Assembly: GCA_029263855.1 (NCBI GenBank)
Contig: JAJUFC010000009.1
Span: 93,671 to 157,670, forward strand
From: Candidatus Thermochlorobacteriaceae bacterium
Lineage (GTDB): Bacteria > Bacteroidota > Chlorobiia > Chlorobiales > Thermochlorobacteraceae
Direction: 5' to 3'
DNA: 64,000 nucleotides
Numbering within the stretch: the stretch's first letter is position 1; the number at the start of each line of letters is the position of its first letter. Under the pieces are notes generated by a model. That model did no database searches. It was not told where the DNA came from and saw only the letters and a program-made list of their open reading frames with translations. Both the position numbers and the translations under genes were made by a program. Positions 34,871-43,363 of the stretch are shown here, piece after piece.

Positions 34871-37590
34871 CTAAGAAAATTGAAAGCATCAAACACACCA
34901 AAGACAAACGGGCGCACATTCCCAGCAAAGAAGAAGCGGGCTATGAAGATGCCAACCCAAAAGTGCAGCATGGAAAGAAAACCCTTGAACTGCCCAAAAA
35001 CCCCGTAGTGCACCGCGGGCAAGACCCCGAACTCTTTTGGCTGAACAAATACGGCAATGACGACCGCGATGATTTACTGCGAGTGGATATCCGCAGCCTC
35101 TACCGCCACGAACACATCAGCCCGGAACTATTAATCCGAAACCTTTACCGCACGGTCGAAAATAAAAAACAGCAACTCGACCTATTCAGCGTAAATGAAC
35201 TCTTTGGCAATGCGCTGGAAAAAGACGAACTGGAAAAAGTAAGCGAATACTACCACCATCAGGACGGCTGGACCAACCGCCTGATACAGGGCGACAGCTT
35301 GCTTGTGATGGCAAGTTTGCTGGAACGGGAAGGAATGGCAGGGCAGGTACAGATGATTTACATAGACCCGCCCTACGGCATCAAATACGGCAGCAACTGG
35401 CAGGTAAAACTTAATAACAGAGATGTAAAAGACGGGCAGGACGAAAGCCTCGCAGGCGAACCCGAAGTGATTAAAGCCTACCGCGATACCTGGGAACTCG
35501 GCATACACTCCTACCTCTCTTATCTGAGAGACCGCTTACTGATAGCCAAAGAACTCCTCACCGAAAGCGGCTCCTGCTTCGTGCAGATTAGCGATGAAAA
35601 TGTACATCTTGTGCGTTGCATTATGGATGAAGTGTTTGGGAGTGAGAATTTTATATCACTAATAACCTTCAAGAAAAGTGGAGGAATGGGTGAAGCATTC
35701 TTAGACAACATTTCGGATTATATAATTTGGTATGGGAGATTAAGGGAAAAAGCTAAATATCGTCCACTTTTCTTTGAAAAAGATCTAAAAGAAGGTCAAG
35801 GACTTAGGTACAATCAGGTTGAACTTACTGACGGAAGCATTAGAGCAATTAAAAAGGAAGAAAGAGAAAACCCTAATTTATTGCCAAAGGGATCTAAAGT
35901 ATTTCTGCCTGGTCCAATGACATCTCAAACAGCAAGTAACTCCACACTTTTTGAGTTTGATTTTGATGGTAAAAAGTACAGACCCAATAAAGGAGGTTGG
36001 AAAACAAACATTGAGGGAATGTTGAAACTAAAAAGTAAAAACAGATTGATTCCTTCTAAGTCAACAATTGTCTACAAGATTTATTTAGATGATTTTCCCT
36101 ATTTTTCAATTAACAACCTTTGGGATGATACTATGGGGGCTGCAGAGTCGAATAAGAAATATGTGGTTCAAACAACAAGCAAAATCATTCAACGCTGCCT
36201 CCTGATGACCACCGACCCCGGTGATTTAGTGCTCGACCCCACCTGCGGCAGCGGCACTACGGCTTATGTAGCCGAGCAATGGGGCAGGCGCTGGATAACC
36301 ATAGACACCAGCCGCATCGCTCTTAACATTGCGAAAACGCGGCTGATGACGGCTGTGTTTCCCTACTACTACCTCTACAGCGATGTGGAAGTAATCAAAG
36401 AAGAAAAAGACGGCAAAATCAAAAAAAACATCCGCGAAAAGCCCGATAACGAAAAAACGGGCGACATCCGGCAGGGCTTTGTGTATGAAGAAGTGCCGCA
36501 CATCACGCTGAAAAGCCTTGCCAACGATGAGCCCTCTGAAACAGAAACGCTCTACGACAAACCCTACGAAGACAAAAAACGCCTGCGGGTGAGCGGTCCC
36601 TTCACCGTGGAGACTTTGCAAAACTTTGAACCCCTTTCGGTGGAAGAGTTACAGGAAGAAACACAAACCCATGATGAAACCGATTTTGCTCAGGTTGTAA
36701 AGGCGCATCTGGAGAGTGCGGGCATCAAAAACGGCAGAAAAGACGAGCAGGTAGTTTTTTCCAGAGTGGAATTATTAAGCCATCCCTACCTGCATGCCGA
36801 AGGTTTTTATAGGAACGGCACAGGCGAAAAAAAAGCCTACATCCACATTGGGCCAAAGTTTGGCACCGTAAGCAAAACAGCCGTGAACGAAGCGGTAAAA
36901 GAATGCCGTTTGCGGGGCGATGCGCAGTGGTTAATCATTCTCGGTTTTAGTTTTGAAAGTGATATTGAAGGCACTACCCAAACCATGAACATGGGCAAGT
37001 TTGAAGTAACCAAAGCCCGCATCCACGATGATTTGCTGCAGGAAGGCTTAAAGAAAAAGCCGGGCAAAAGCGCAGCCAGCTTTGTAACCATTGGCGAACC
37101 CGATATACGACTGCACTATGATTCGAATGATGAAATGAAAACTGTAATGCAGGAGCAGTCAAAAAATCAAAGTCCATCAAAAAATCAAAAAAATCATAGT
37201 TCAGACGTTGTCCGTGTGGAAATTCAGGGATTGGATATTTACGACCCCATCAAAGATGAAGTAAAAGCCCGCAACGTGTCCGACATTGCCTACTGGATGG
37301 TGGATGATGATTATGACGGCAGCAATTTTGTGGTAAAACAGGTTTTCTTCTGCGGTGGCGACAAAGACGAGTTTGACAAATGGAAGAAAGGGCTGGAAAG
37401 TCTTGCCAGAGACAACACCAAAAAGAAAGTGGAGAAAACCTTAAAAATTGAAATAGACGATGAAGCGTTCGACCGTTTATACGGCCACATTTCACATCCG
37501 ATAGAAGTGAAAAAGAAAGGACAGAAAATTGCCGTTCGGGTGATTTCGCAATTCGGAGAAGAAACCACGAAAGTTTTGACGGTTAACTAA
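34867..37590 (+). CDS. Beta-class site-specific DNA methyltransferase (Mod-like, type III-type)
   Basis: 907-residue adenine-N6 or cytosine-N4 methyltransferase. Catalytic motif [11 protein letters not shown] (DPPY at 167-170) precedes SAM-binding motif [10 protein letters not shown] (about 454), the beta-class order. The interval between, residues about 258-441, is the target-recognition part and is visibly A+T-richer than both flanks. The C-terminal 400 residues are Lys/Glu-rich and include a repeat-derived stretch ([17 protein letters not shown], about 770). The protein is much longer than classical Mod (about 640). It should protect host DNA from the Res protein upstream. The start is the ATG at 34867 inside the inverted-repeat arm. 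Confidence 0.9.
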   Translation: MAKKIESIKHTKDKRAHIPSKEEAGYEDANPKVQHGKKTLELPKNPVVHRGQDPELFWLNKYGNDDRDDLLRVDIRSLYRHEHISPELLIRNLYRTVENKKQQLDLFSVNELFGNALEKDELEKVSEYYHHQDGWTNRLIQGDSLLVMASLLEREGMAGQVQMIYIDPPYGIKYGSNWQVKLNNRDVKDGQDESLAGEPEVIKAYRDTWELGIHSYLSYLRDRLLIAKELLTESGSCFVQISDENVHLVRCIMDEVFGSENFISLITFKKSGGMGEAFLDNISDYIIWYGRLREKAKYRPLFFEKDLKEGQGLRYNQVELTDGSIRAIKKEERENPNLLPKGSKVFLPGPMTSQTASNSTLFEFDFDGKKYRPNKGGWKTNIEGMLKLKSKNRLIPSKSTIVYKIYLDDFPYFSINNLWDDTMGAAESNKKYVVQTTSKIIQRCLLMTTDPGDLVLDPTCGSGTTAYVAEQWGRRWITIDTSRIALNIAKTRLMTAVFPYYYLYSDVEVIKEEKDGKIKKNIREKPDNEKTGDIRQGFVYEEVPHITLKSLANDEPSETETLYDKPYEDKKRLRVSGPFTVETLQNFEPLSVEELQEETQTHDETDFAQVVKAHLESAGIKNGRKDEQVVFSRVELLSHPYLHAEGFYRNGTGEKKAYIHIGPKFGTVSKTAVNEAVKECRLRGDAQWLIILGFSFESDIEGTTQTMNMGKFEVTKARIHDDLLQEGLKKKPGKSAASFVTIGEPDIRLHYDSNDEMKTVMQEQSKNQSPSKNQKNHSSDVVRVEIQGLDIYDPIKDEVKARNVSDIAYWMVDDDYDGSNFVVKQVFFCGGDKDEFDKWKKGLESLARDNTKKKVEKTLKIEIDDEAFDRLYGHISHPIEVKKKGQKIAVRVISQFGEETTKVLTVN
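37160..37206 (+). repeat. Further copy of the cassette-end repeat, inside the methyltransferase gene
   Basis: This 47-base stretch aligns without gaps to 34819-34865 with only about six differences and ends in the same AATCATAGTTCAGAC. It is translated in frame as part of the methyltransferase ([16 protein letters not shown]), in a different frame from the copy in the GxxExxY gene. It is built of repeated A-run/TCA units. Confidence 0.8.
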
Positions 37591-37880
37591 CGACGAGGGG
37601 ACAGAAGGTCAAAGAAAAAATGCTACTAATTATGTTTGCGAAAAGGCGGGCTAATGCGCGTAATTTAGGCTTTTGTACTTTCTATAAACTTTTGTGCGTA
37701 GGGCAAGGGAAGTGATTTAACCCAGCCCTTCGCAAACATTTTTCCGTTTGCCGCAACAAGGGTTGAAGTGGTTAAATCAAGTTCTATCTCGCTTTTACTT
37801 TAATCTCATTTGTCAACGCGACATAGGCAAACGATAGCGGCGCAAGCATGCCTTTGCAAAGTCCAAGAATGAAACTCTAT
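37591..37880. other. Non-coding right edge of the island with a large imperfect inverted repeat
   Basis: No gene is seen. Arms at 37632-37653 and 37718-37739 pair with ten perfect outer bases (ATGTTTGCGA/TCGCAAACAT) and partial inner pairing across about 64 bases. The following GTTTGCCGCAACAAGGGTTG-type stretch is reminiscent of DNA commonly found between acquired cassettes in Bacteroidota (impression from memory). Host-like sequence resumes before the rplI terminator near 37880. Confidence 0.55.
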
Positions 37881-37918
37881 CAAAAAACAAAGGGCGAAGG
37901 CACCTTGCTTTCGCCCTT
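37881..37918 (-). terminator. Terminator of the rpsF-ssb-rpsR-rplI operon
   Basis: A perfect 9-bp stem (AAGGGCGAA 37890-37898, TTCGCCCTT 37910-37918). On the minus strand it is followed by a U-rich run (A-rich 37882-37889 on the plus strand). It lies 34 bases beyond the rplI stop. Confidence 0.8.
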
Positions 37919-37951
37919 CATATTTGACAATGTCTCTAAGGGTTTCGAGAG

Positions 37952-38404
37952 TTACTCTGCCGCTTCGGCTTCGACTTCGAGATTCAATTTCGCCACCACG
38001 TCGGAGTAAAGTTTCACCGAGACTTCGTGCTTGCCGACCTGCTTGATGGGCGGGTCAATCGTGATTTGCTTGCGGTCGATGTCGTATCCATTTGCCTTCA
38101 AGCCGTCGACGATCATTTGCGTCGTTACCGTGCCGTAGAGTCGTCCTTCTTCGCCCGCTTTCACTTTCACGTTGAGCAAGAGCCGTTCAAGCGATTCCGC
38201 CAATTCGCGCGCCGCTTTGCGCTCGCGTTCGATTTTGAAGGCTTTTTGCTTTTTTTCGGTCTCAATGGCTTTGAGCATACCGTCGGTAGCGCGAACAGCA
38301 AGTCCTTTTGGAATCAAGTAATTTCGGGCGTATCCGTCTTTGACGACCAGTACGTCTCCGATGTCGCCAAGCTTTTCGACTTCCTTCTTCAAGATGATTT
38401 TCAT
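37952..38404 (-). CDS. rplI: 50S ribosomal protein L9
   Basis: 150-residue two-domain protein bound to 23S rRNA, last gene of the rpsF-ssb-rpsR-rplI operon. The N-domain MKIILKKEVEKLGDIGDVLVVKDGYARNYLIPKGLAV-type start is visible in pieces (GDIGDVLVVKDGYARNYL). A long helix links to the C-domain with KAGEEGRLYGTVTTQ and IDPPIKQVGKHEVSVKL. It ends with a short Glu/Ala tail (EVEAEAAE). Length and order are normal. Confidence 0.97.
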   Translation of the reverse strand: MKIILKKEVEKLGDIGDVLVVKDGYARNYLIPKGLAVRATDGMLKAIETEKKQKAFKIERERKAARELAESLERLLLNVKVKAGEEGRLYGTVTTQMIVDGLKANGYDIDRKQITIDPPIKQVGKHEVSVKLYSDVVAKLNLEVEAEAAE

Positions 38405-38432
38405 AGCGCTTAAATGATGTCCCTTTTAATGA

Positions 38433-38702
38433 TTAGCGAATTTCTTCGGAAACAAATGGAATGATTGCCAAGTGCCGCGCCCATTTGATAGACTTTGTGA
38501 GCAGGTTTTGTTCTTTGGCGGAAAGTCCGGTGATGCGGCGCGGAATTATTTTTCCTTGCTCGTTGATGAATCGGCGCAATTTACGGTCGTCGCGATAGTC
38601 AAAAAAGGCAATTTGATTTTTCGGAGGTGCTTTGCGTTGCTTTTTTGCTTGTTGCGCACGCGAGGATTGCTTTCCCTTTGAGATGTTGCGTTGTTCTGCC
38701 AT
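38433..38702 (-). CDS. rpsR: 30S ribosomal protein S18
   Basis: 89-residue small-subunit protein with the core FFDYRDDRKLRRFINEQGKI, followed by RRITGLSAKEQNLLTKSIKWAR, the usual S18 signature. The zinc-type cysteines of some S18 proteins are absent (the C- form). The N-terminal extension is Lys/Gln/Ala-rich. It lies between ssb and rplI. Confidence 0.97.
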   Translation of the reverse strand: MAEQRNISKGKQSSRAQQAKKQRKAPPKNQIAFFDYRDDRKLRRFINEQGKIIPRRITGLSAKEQNLLTKSIKWARHLAIIPFVSEEIR

Positions 38703-38785
38703 TGTTTGATAAACTTGTTGGAAGTATTGGTATGAGCAAGGGCGGGAACGACCCCGCCCGCGTTACGCTATTGAGTTAAACTAAG

Positions 38786-39256
38786 TTATTGTCCGTTATT
38801 TGAAACCTCTCCGTCTGTCGCCAAATACTTGTATTCATACAAGTCTTTGCTATTGACGTTGGCATCATCGTTGATTTCTTCAACCACGCTCACATCGTCG
38901 TCGTTGCGGCGACGCTTGTTAAGAAACTGGATTCGGCGCGCTTTAATTTCAACGACGGTGCGCGTAGAGCCATCTTGAAGTTTCCATGTGCGGCTTTGGA
39001 GTTCGCCATCGACCAGCACGGCACTGCTCTTGTGCAAGTTGTCGCGACAAGACTCCGCCAACTTGTTCCACGCGACAATTCCGACATAGCAGACGTCTTC
39101 CTGCCACTCGTTGTTGCTGTCGCGGAATCGGCGATTGCACGCGATGGTGAAGTTAACCACAGGCGTTCCCGTCGTGGTTTGTCTGAAAATCGGGTCTTTG
39201 GTCAGGTTACCTGCAATGACCACACTGTTAATCTCTGGCATTTTTAAATCTGCCAT
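38786..39256 (-). CDS. ssb: Single-stranded DNA-binding protein without the usual acidic tip
   Basis: OB-fold protein coating single-stranded DNA. The core (residues 7-110) has NSVVIAGNLTKDPIFRQT, FTIACNRRFRDSNNEWQED and FLNKRR, clear SSB features. The C-terminus ends DLYEYKYLATDGEVSNNGQ: there is an acidic patch (NDDDVSVVEEINDD), but the family's terminal DDDIPF-like peptide, which recruits partner proteins, is missing. It sits in the rpsF-ssb-rpsR-rplI operon as in many bacteria. A second SSB with a canonical tail may exist elsewhere in the genome. Confidence 0.93.
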   Translation of the reverse strand: MADLKMPEINSVVIAGNLTKDPIFRQTTTGTPVVNFTIACNRRFRDSNNEWQEDVCYVGIVAWNKLAESCRDNLHKSSAVLVDGELQSRTWKLQDGSTRTVVEIKARRIQFLNKRRRNDDDVSVVEEINDDANVNSKDLYEYKYLATDGEVSNNGQ

Positions 39257-39361
39257 ATCATATCCTCCAAGGATAAAAGGTTTTCAAGCTATCTATGGTA
39301 TCAGAAAAAAAAAAACAGAAAGTCGAACTCGGAACATTGCATTTGCGCAAAGTCATATACA

Positions 39362-39739
39362 TCAGGCTTTTTCAGCCTCGGACTGCGATGCGGACAATGT
39401 TTGCGCCGTGCCGTATTTGGCGACACGTTCGCGAATTTCGAGCAACGGCTTATCAAGCACGATGGTGAGATAGCGAATGACTTGTTCGTTGAGGCGGTAT
39501 TGACGCTCCAATTCAGCAATCGCGGTCGCCGGTGCTGTGAACTCAATATGGGCGTAATATCCGATGGTTGATTTGCCAATTTTGTAGGCGAGTTTCTTGC
39601 GACCGGGTTCAAGGATATTCTTGATGTCGCTTCCAAGAGAGGTTAAGACAGACTTAACTTTTTCAATCACCGCTTGAACGGTTTCATCGTCTAAGTTGCC
39701 GTCAATCACAACGGTCGTCTCGTAGAGTTTGTTCTCCAT
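39362..39739 (-). CDS. rpsF: 30S ribosomal protein S6
   Basis: 125 residues with the S6 start ([19 protein letters not shown]), [22 protein letters not shown] in pieces, and [21 protein letters not shown]. It is the first gene of the four-gene operon; its promoter should lie in the 254-base divergent region up to the TrkA gene. The C-terminal Ser/Glu/Lys extension is poorly conserved. S18, encoded two genes on, is its binding partner in the 30S platform. Confidence 0.97.
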   Translation of the reverse strand: MENKLYETTVVIDGNLDDETVQAVIEKVKSVLTSLGSDIKNILEPGRKKLAYKIGKSTIGYYAHIEFTAPATAIAELERQYRLNEQVIRYLTIVLDKPLLEIRERVAKYGTAQTLSASQSEAEKA

Positions 39740-39993
39740 TTTATTGCAAACATGAATTTGATTATGACTGACTTTAACCTTTTCGACTTTTTAGAAACAT
39801 TCAGAACGATGCGTTTCAACGTTCGTCCCTTTTCTGCAAGTCTATCAGATTAAAACCACCGCAACGCTTATGCCGATTGTTGTCAGTAGTTGCGGAATCA
39901 CAAAAAGGACTGCAAAAATAGAGGTCGAGTTTCGTATTTCCAAATGTTGTCTTACTTTTCTTTCACGCTGCGATTGAACTTAACTCATTCTCA
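39740..39993. promoter_or_regulatory. Divergent intergenic region rpsF / trkA-like gene
   Basis: 254 bases between divergent start codons, with no gene. It must contain promoters for both operons. I could not pick out a convincing -35/-10 pair or operator by eye. Confidence 0.5.
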
Positions 39994-40692
39994 ATGACCA
40001 AGAAAATAGCCGTTATCGGCGTGGGCAACTTCGGCGCGCACCTGTGCGCGACTTTGGCGCGTCAAGGCGCGGAAGTGATGGCAATCGATAACAATATGAA
40101 CAACTTGGACGACGTGAAAGACAAAGTAACTTTCACGGTGCGATTGGATTCGACCGAAGAAGAAGCCTTGAAAGCGCAAGGGATTACGGACTTTGACGTC
40201 GTCATCGTCGGCATCGGCGATGATTTTGAAGCCGCCCTGCTCACCGTTGCCGCCTTGCAGAATCTCGGCGTAAAACGCATCATCGCGCGCGCCACCACCA
40301 CCACGCACGAGCGGATTCTTCGGCATTTGGGCATTGAAGAAGTGATTTCGCCCGCTGTAGAAGCGGCTGAACGTTTGGCGGATAGCTTGCTCTATCGCGG
40401 GGTAATTGATTCGCTTGAACTCTCTTCGGATTACTCGATTGTGGAAGTCAATGTTCCCGGCCCTTTCGTTGGCAAAACCGTCGGCGAGTTGGAACTTCGC
40501 GAGCGATTTGGCGTGAATCTTATCACCATCAAACGCACCGAGCGAGAAGCGCGCGCTTTCGGCTTGCGCTCAAAAACCGTTGAAAAAATTTTGGGGATTC
40601 CAACGCCCGATATGACAGTTAAATCTGGCGATATTTTAGTGCTCTTTGCTCAGAAGAACGCGATTGATAAGCTCTGCAATACGGCAGAGTAA
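39994..40692 (+). CDS. TrkA-family potassium uptake regulator (KtrA-like, RCK domains)
   Basis: Cytoplasmic gating subunit of a K+ transporter. RCK_N (residues 4-130) has the NAD/ATP-binding GVGNFGAHL, the acidic residue after the second strand (MAIDNN), and RATTTTHERILRHLGIEEVISP, characteristic of KtrA. RCK_C (about 140-225) ends with VKSGDILVLFAQKNAID. The 232 residues match KtrA rather than the double-length TrkA. No membrane partner (KtrB/TrkH) lies in this window. It is convergent with the next gene, with one base between the stops. Confidence 0.92.
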   Translation: MTKKIAVIGVGNFGAHLCATLARQGAEVMAIDNNMNNLDDVKDKVTFTVRLDSTEEEALKAQGITDFDVVIVGIGDDFEAALLTVAALQNLGVKRIIARATTTTHERILRHLGIEEVISPAVEAAERLADSLLYRGVIDSLELSSDYSIVEVNVPGPFVGKTVGELELRERFGVNLITIKRTEREARAFGLRSKTVEKILGIPTPDMTVKSGDILVLFAQKNAIDKLCNTAE

Positions 40693-40693
40693 T

Positions 40694-42130
40694 TTACTCG
40701 CGAATGGCGACACCCGCAGGGAAGGAAAGCATTTCAACGACCTTGATGACTTGATTAGTTCTTGTATCGATGATGGAAGATGTGCCCGCTCGTAAGCCGC
40801 CATCAGTAGGATGGTGCCCGACAAAGCCAATCAAGGATTCATTTGAAACATAACCGAATCCGTCGCTTGAAATGGCAAGCCCGTGCGGCTGAATCCCGAC
40901 ATTCTCAATGGTTGCTACTACGACCTCGCTCTGCACATTAACAACCGATACTGAATTGCTGTTGCGATTAGCGACATAAAGCCGCGTCTTGTCGGGCGTG
41001 TAATCCATCAAAATTGGATACTTGCCGACGGGAATCGCCCGAATGTCGAGCGTTTCCAAGTCAATGACGCGCAAGTCGCCGTCGAAGGTCGCGTCGCCGT
41101 TGCAGGTTACGAACAGACGACGCTCGTCGGGCGAGAGCATCACTTGATACGGGCGATAGTTGCGCATGCTTGGCTCACCCGCGCGTCGCAACGGAAATTG
41201 TCGCGTCGCGAAGGTTTCTAAATCAAGCTCGAAGACGCGGTCGCTCTCATAAGCGGTGGCGTAGAGCCGCCGTCCATCGCGCGAAAGCGCAAGCCCGTGC
41301 GGCGCGGCATTGATGGGCGGCGAGACGCGCTTGACGGTCATCGTGTTCGCGTCAATCATCGTGATGCGATTGACCGACGCGCTGAAATTCGACACATAGA
41401 GCGTGGAATCGTCGGGCGAGCAAACAATGTGCGCGGGCGAACTGCCCACGCTTGCTTTCGCAATCAGCGTATCCGCTTGCGCGTCAAACTTCCACACTTC
41501 GCCTTTGGCAATCAGCGAGACATACCAAAATCGCTTGTCGTTGGAAACCGTTACATAGTGCGGCGATTGAAGCGGGTTCTGCGAAATGCCGCCCTCTGCG
41601 GAGACATCGACATAGCGCATCAACAATCCCGAGCGCTTGTCAATGACGGCGACCAAATCCGCCGCTTGATTCGTTACATAAATTTTTTGGAAAGATTCTT
41701 GAAACGGGATTTTGCCCTCACGGTTGGGCGCGCCGTTTTGAATCCACTCGTAAATCGTCATCACCTCTTCGCGCGAGAGCGGATTTCTGCCTATCGGCAT
41801 TTGCGGCGGCGCGACTGGCGAAAGCGTTGTATCGGTGTGAAGGTGTTGAAATAAATGACTGAACTTTGGATAGAAGGGAATTATCATTGCGCCGTTTTCC
41901 GACCCCATCAAGAGGCTTTCCCACGAATCCAATACAAGGTGGCGCACCGCGTTTCGGGGAGAATGACATTCAACACAGTAGCGGTTGAAAATGGGTTGAA
42001 CGTTTCGTTCGAACTCGCCCACTGGCTCAGGCACTTTGCTTATTTGCTCTTTGCATGACGGCAAACAGAGCACGGCAAAGAAGAGTATTATTTTTACGAC
42101 CTTGACTCGACGAAACGGCAGACCTTGCAT
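40694..42130 (-). CDS. Cytochrome c/YVTN beta-propeller lipoprotein
   Basis: Periplasmic or surface lipoprotein of 478 residues. A signal peptide ends in lipobox LPSC (Cys26). A short c-type cytochrome-like region follows, with one haem site CVECH (52-56) preceded by VQPIFNRY and followed by PPQMPIGRNPLS, containing a likely Met ligand. Residues about 140-475 form a seven-bladed propeller of YVTN-type repeats (IYVTNQAADLVAVID, LYVSNFSASVNRITMID, LYVANRNSNSVSVVN). Such proteins pass electrons or bind ligands; the partner is unknown. It resembles planctomycete-type cytochrome modules (PSCyt1). Confidence 0.88.
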   Translation of the reverse strand: MQGLPFRRVKVVKIILFFAVLCLPSCKEQISKVPEPVGEFERNVQPIFNRYCVECHSPRNAVRHLVLDSWESLLMGSENGAMIIPFYPKFSHLFQHLHTDTTLSPVAPPQMPIGRNPLSREEVMTIYEWIQNGAPNREGKIPFQESFQKIYVTNQAADLVAVIDKRSGLLMRYVDVSAEGGISQNPLQSPHYVTVSNDKRFWYVSLIAKGEVWKFDAQADTLIAKASVGSSPAHIVCSPDDSTLYVSNFSASVNRITMIDANTMTVKRVSPPINAAPHGLALSRDGRRLYATAYESDRVFELDLETFATRQFPLRRAGEPSMRNYRPYQVMLSPDERRLFVTCNGDATFDGDLRVIDLETLDIRAIPVGKYPILMDYTPDKTRLYVANRNSNSVSVVNVQSEVVVATIENVGIQPHGLAISSDGFGYVSNESLIGFVGHHPTDGGLRAGTSSIIDTRTNQVIKVVEMLSFPAGVAIRE

Positions 42131-42190
42131 GTTCTACGATTGACTTGAACATGAATGTAGCAAGTTCTCATGCTTCTCGCAACCGACCGA

Positions 42191-42733
42191 TTAGGGTTTA
42201 TTGGGCTCGCGTTCTCGGGCGCGCTCGAGGGCATCGGTGATGTCGCGCAAAAAGTCGCGCTCAAAGAGAATCAAGTCTGCTACTTGTCGCGCCGATAGCA
42301 CTTGCCGAAATTCATCAAGGTATTTCGGCAACACATCGTTGACATTTTTCCGTTCTGCAATCACAGATTTGATTTCTCCATCGAGGTCTTTTTCGCTTGC
42401 GTTGGATTGATGCAGTTCTTGCAATCGCCCCATTCGCTTTTGGAGATTTTGGACGGCATCTGTGAGCTCGTCTTGATAGCGATTGTATCGCGGAAAGAAC
42501 TTCATCGATTGTTCTTCCGAAAGTCTCAACCGCTCGGTGAGTTTCCACATTTGCAGCTGCTTGATGCGCTTGGCGAGTTGCTCGCGCGGCACGCGCTGTC
42601 CGAATTGTTCGACGCGTTGTGGGCGTCGGTCTTGAAATCCTCCGTCACGCTCCATCGGGCGATTTTGCGCCCACAAGGTCTCGGCACAAAGCGTTACAAT
42701 CACGATTAAAATAATGACATTCAGCGATTTCAT
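42191..42733 (-). CDS. Periplasmic Spy/CpxP-like protein
   Basis: 180 residues with a signal peptide (LNVIILIVIVTLCAETLWAQ) and an all-helical, Arg/Gln/Glu-rich mature part. The stretch LTERLRLSEEQSMKFFPRYN matches the LTxxQ-type pattern of periplasmic chaperone/heavy-metal-sensor proteins. It follows the anti-sigma gene by 18 bases in a sigma/anti-sigma/effector arrangement, suggesting it is an output or sensor of that envelope-stress module (inference). Confidence 0.75.
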   Translation of the reverse strand: MKSLNVIILIVIVTLCAETLWAQNRPMERDGGFQDRRPQRVEQFGQRVPREQLAKRIKQLQMWKLTERLRLSEEQSMKFFPRYNRYQDELTDAVQNLQKRMGRLQELHQSNASEKDLDGEIKSVIAERKNVNDVLPKYLDEFRQVLSARQVADLILFERDFLRDITDALERAREREPNKP

Positions 42734-42751
42734 GTTTCTATCCTCCGATGC

Positions 42752-43363
42752 TTACAGTGATTTGAAAAGCGATTCAACTTCATCTTCCGTAAGCACTTTG
42801 TAAGTTTGTTTTCTTGTTGGAACTTTGCTTTCCAACATGCTCAATGCTTCTTCTGCCTCATGCACCTCGACTTGCGAAACAATCGTTTCAGGTGTTATGC
42901 CCATTGCGAAATGGCTCGTTGCGATAAGCGTTACGGCCTGCTCTTCGGTTTGCGTGTTGCTTTTTGCAAGTTTGTTTTGATGCACGCTCTCGTCTAACTG
43001 CGCCGCAAAGATGACCAGCAAAAGCGCGAGACTTGCACCAACCACGCCGCCTGCCCACTGCCAACGAGGCACTTCAACGAGCGATGCTAAATCCGATTTC
43101 AAGGCTTCCCACCACGTCGTTTTTTTCGGCGCAACGCGCGCCAGCACTTGCTCAGAGAGCGTTTCAAAATACGCTTGGCTCGGCGCCTCAAAAGCACGAT
43201 TGAGCGCAGGCATCGTTTCCTCGATGAGCGATTTCATCTCGAGATACTCGGCGCGAAACGCCGCATCAGATTCAATCAGCCTCTCAATCTCCTTTGCCAC
43301 ACTGGGCGACGATTTGCCCAGGATGAAATCAGGCAGTTCGTATCGATAGTTGTCGTAGGTCAT
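42752..43363 (-). CDS. Anti-sigma factor, single-pass membrane protein
   Basis: 203 residues. The N-terminal cytoplasmic helix bundle (LPDFILGKSSPSVAKEIERL) resembles sigma-binding anti-sigma domains; the His-x3-Cys-x2-Cys zinc motif is absent. One membrane helix (WQWAGGVVGASLALLLVIFAA) lies around residues 100-121. A periplasmic part of about 80 residues follows. The start overlaps the sigma gene's stop by 4 bases, the usual coupling of a sigma factor with its inhibitor. The signal sensed is unknown. Confidence 0.82.
   Translation of the reverse strand: MTYDNYRYELPDFILGKSSPSVAKEIERLIESDAAFRAEYLEMKSLIEETMPALNRAFEAPSQAYFETLSEQVLARVAPKKTTWWEALKSDLASLVEVPRWQWAGGVVGASLALLLVIFAAQLDESVHQNKLAKSNTQTEEQAVTLIATSHFAMGITPETIVSQVEVHEAEEALSMLESKVPTRKQTYKVLTEDEVESLFKSL

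Noticed and set aside
37632..37739. A true integron attC site
   Set aside because: The consensus ends are not matched and no integrase was found; it is kept only as an imperfect inverted repeat.
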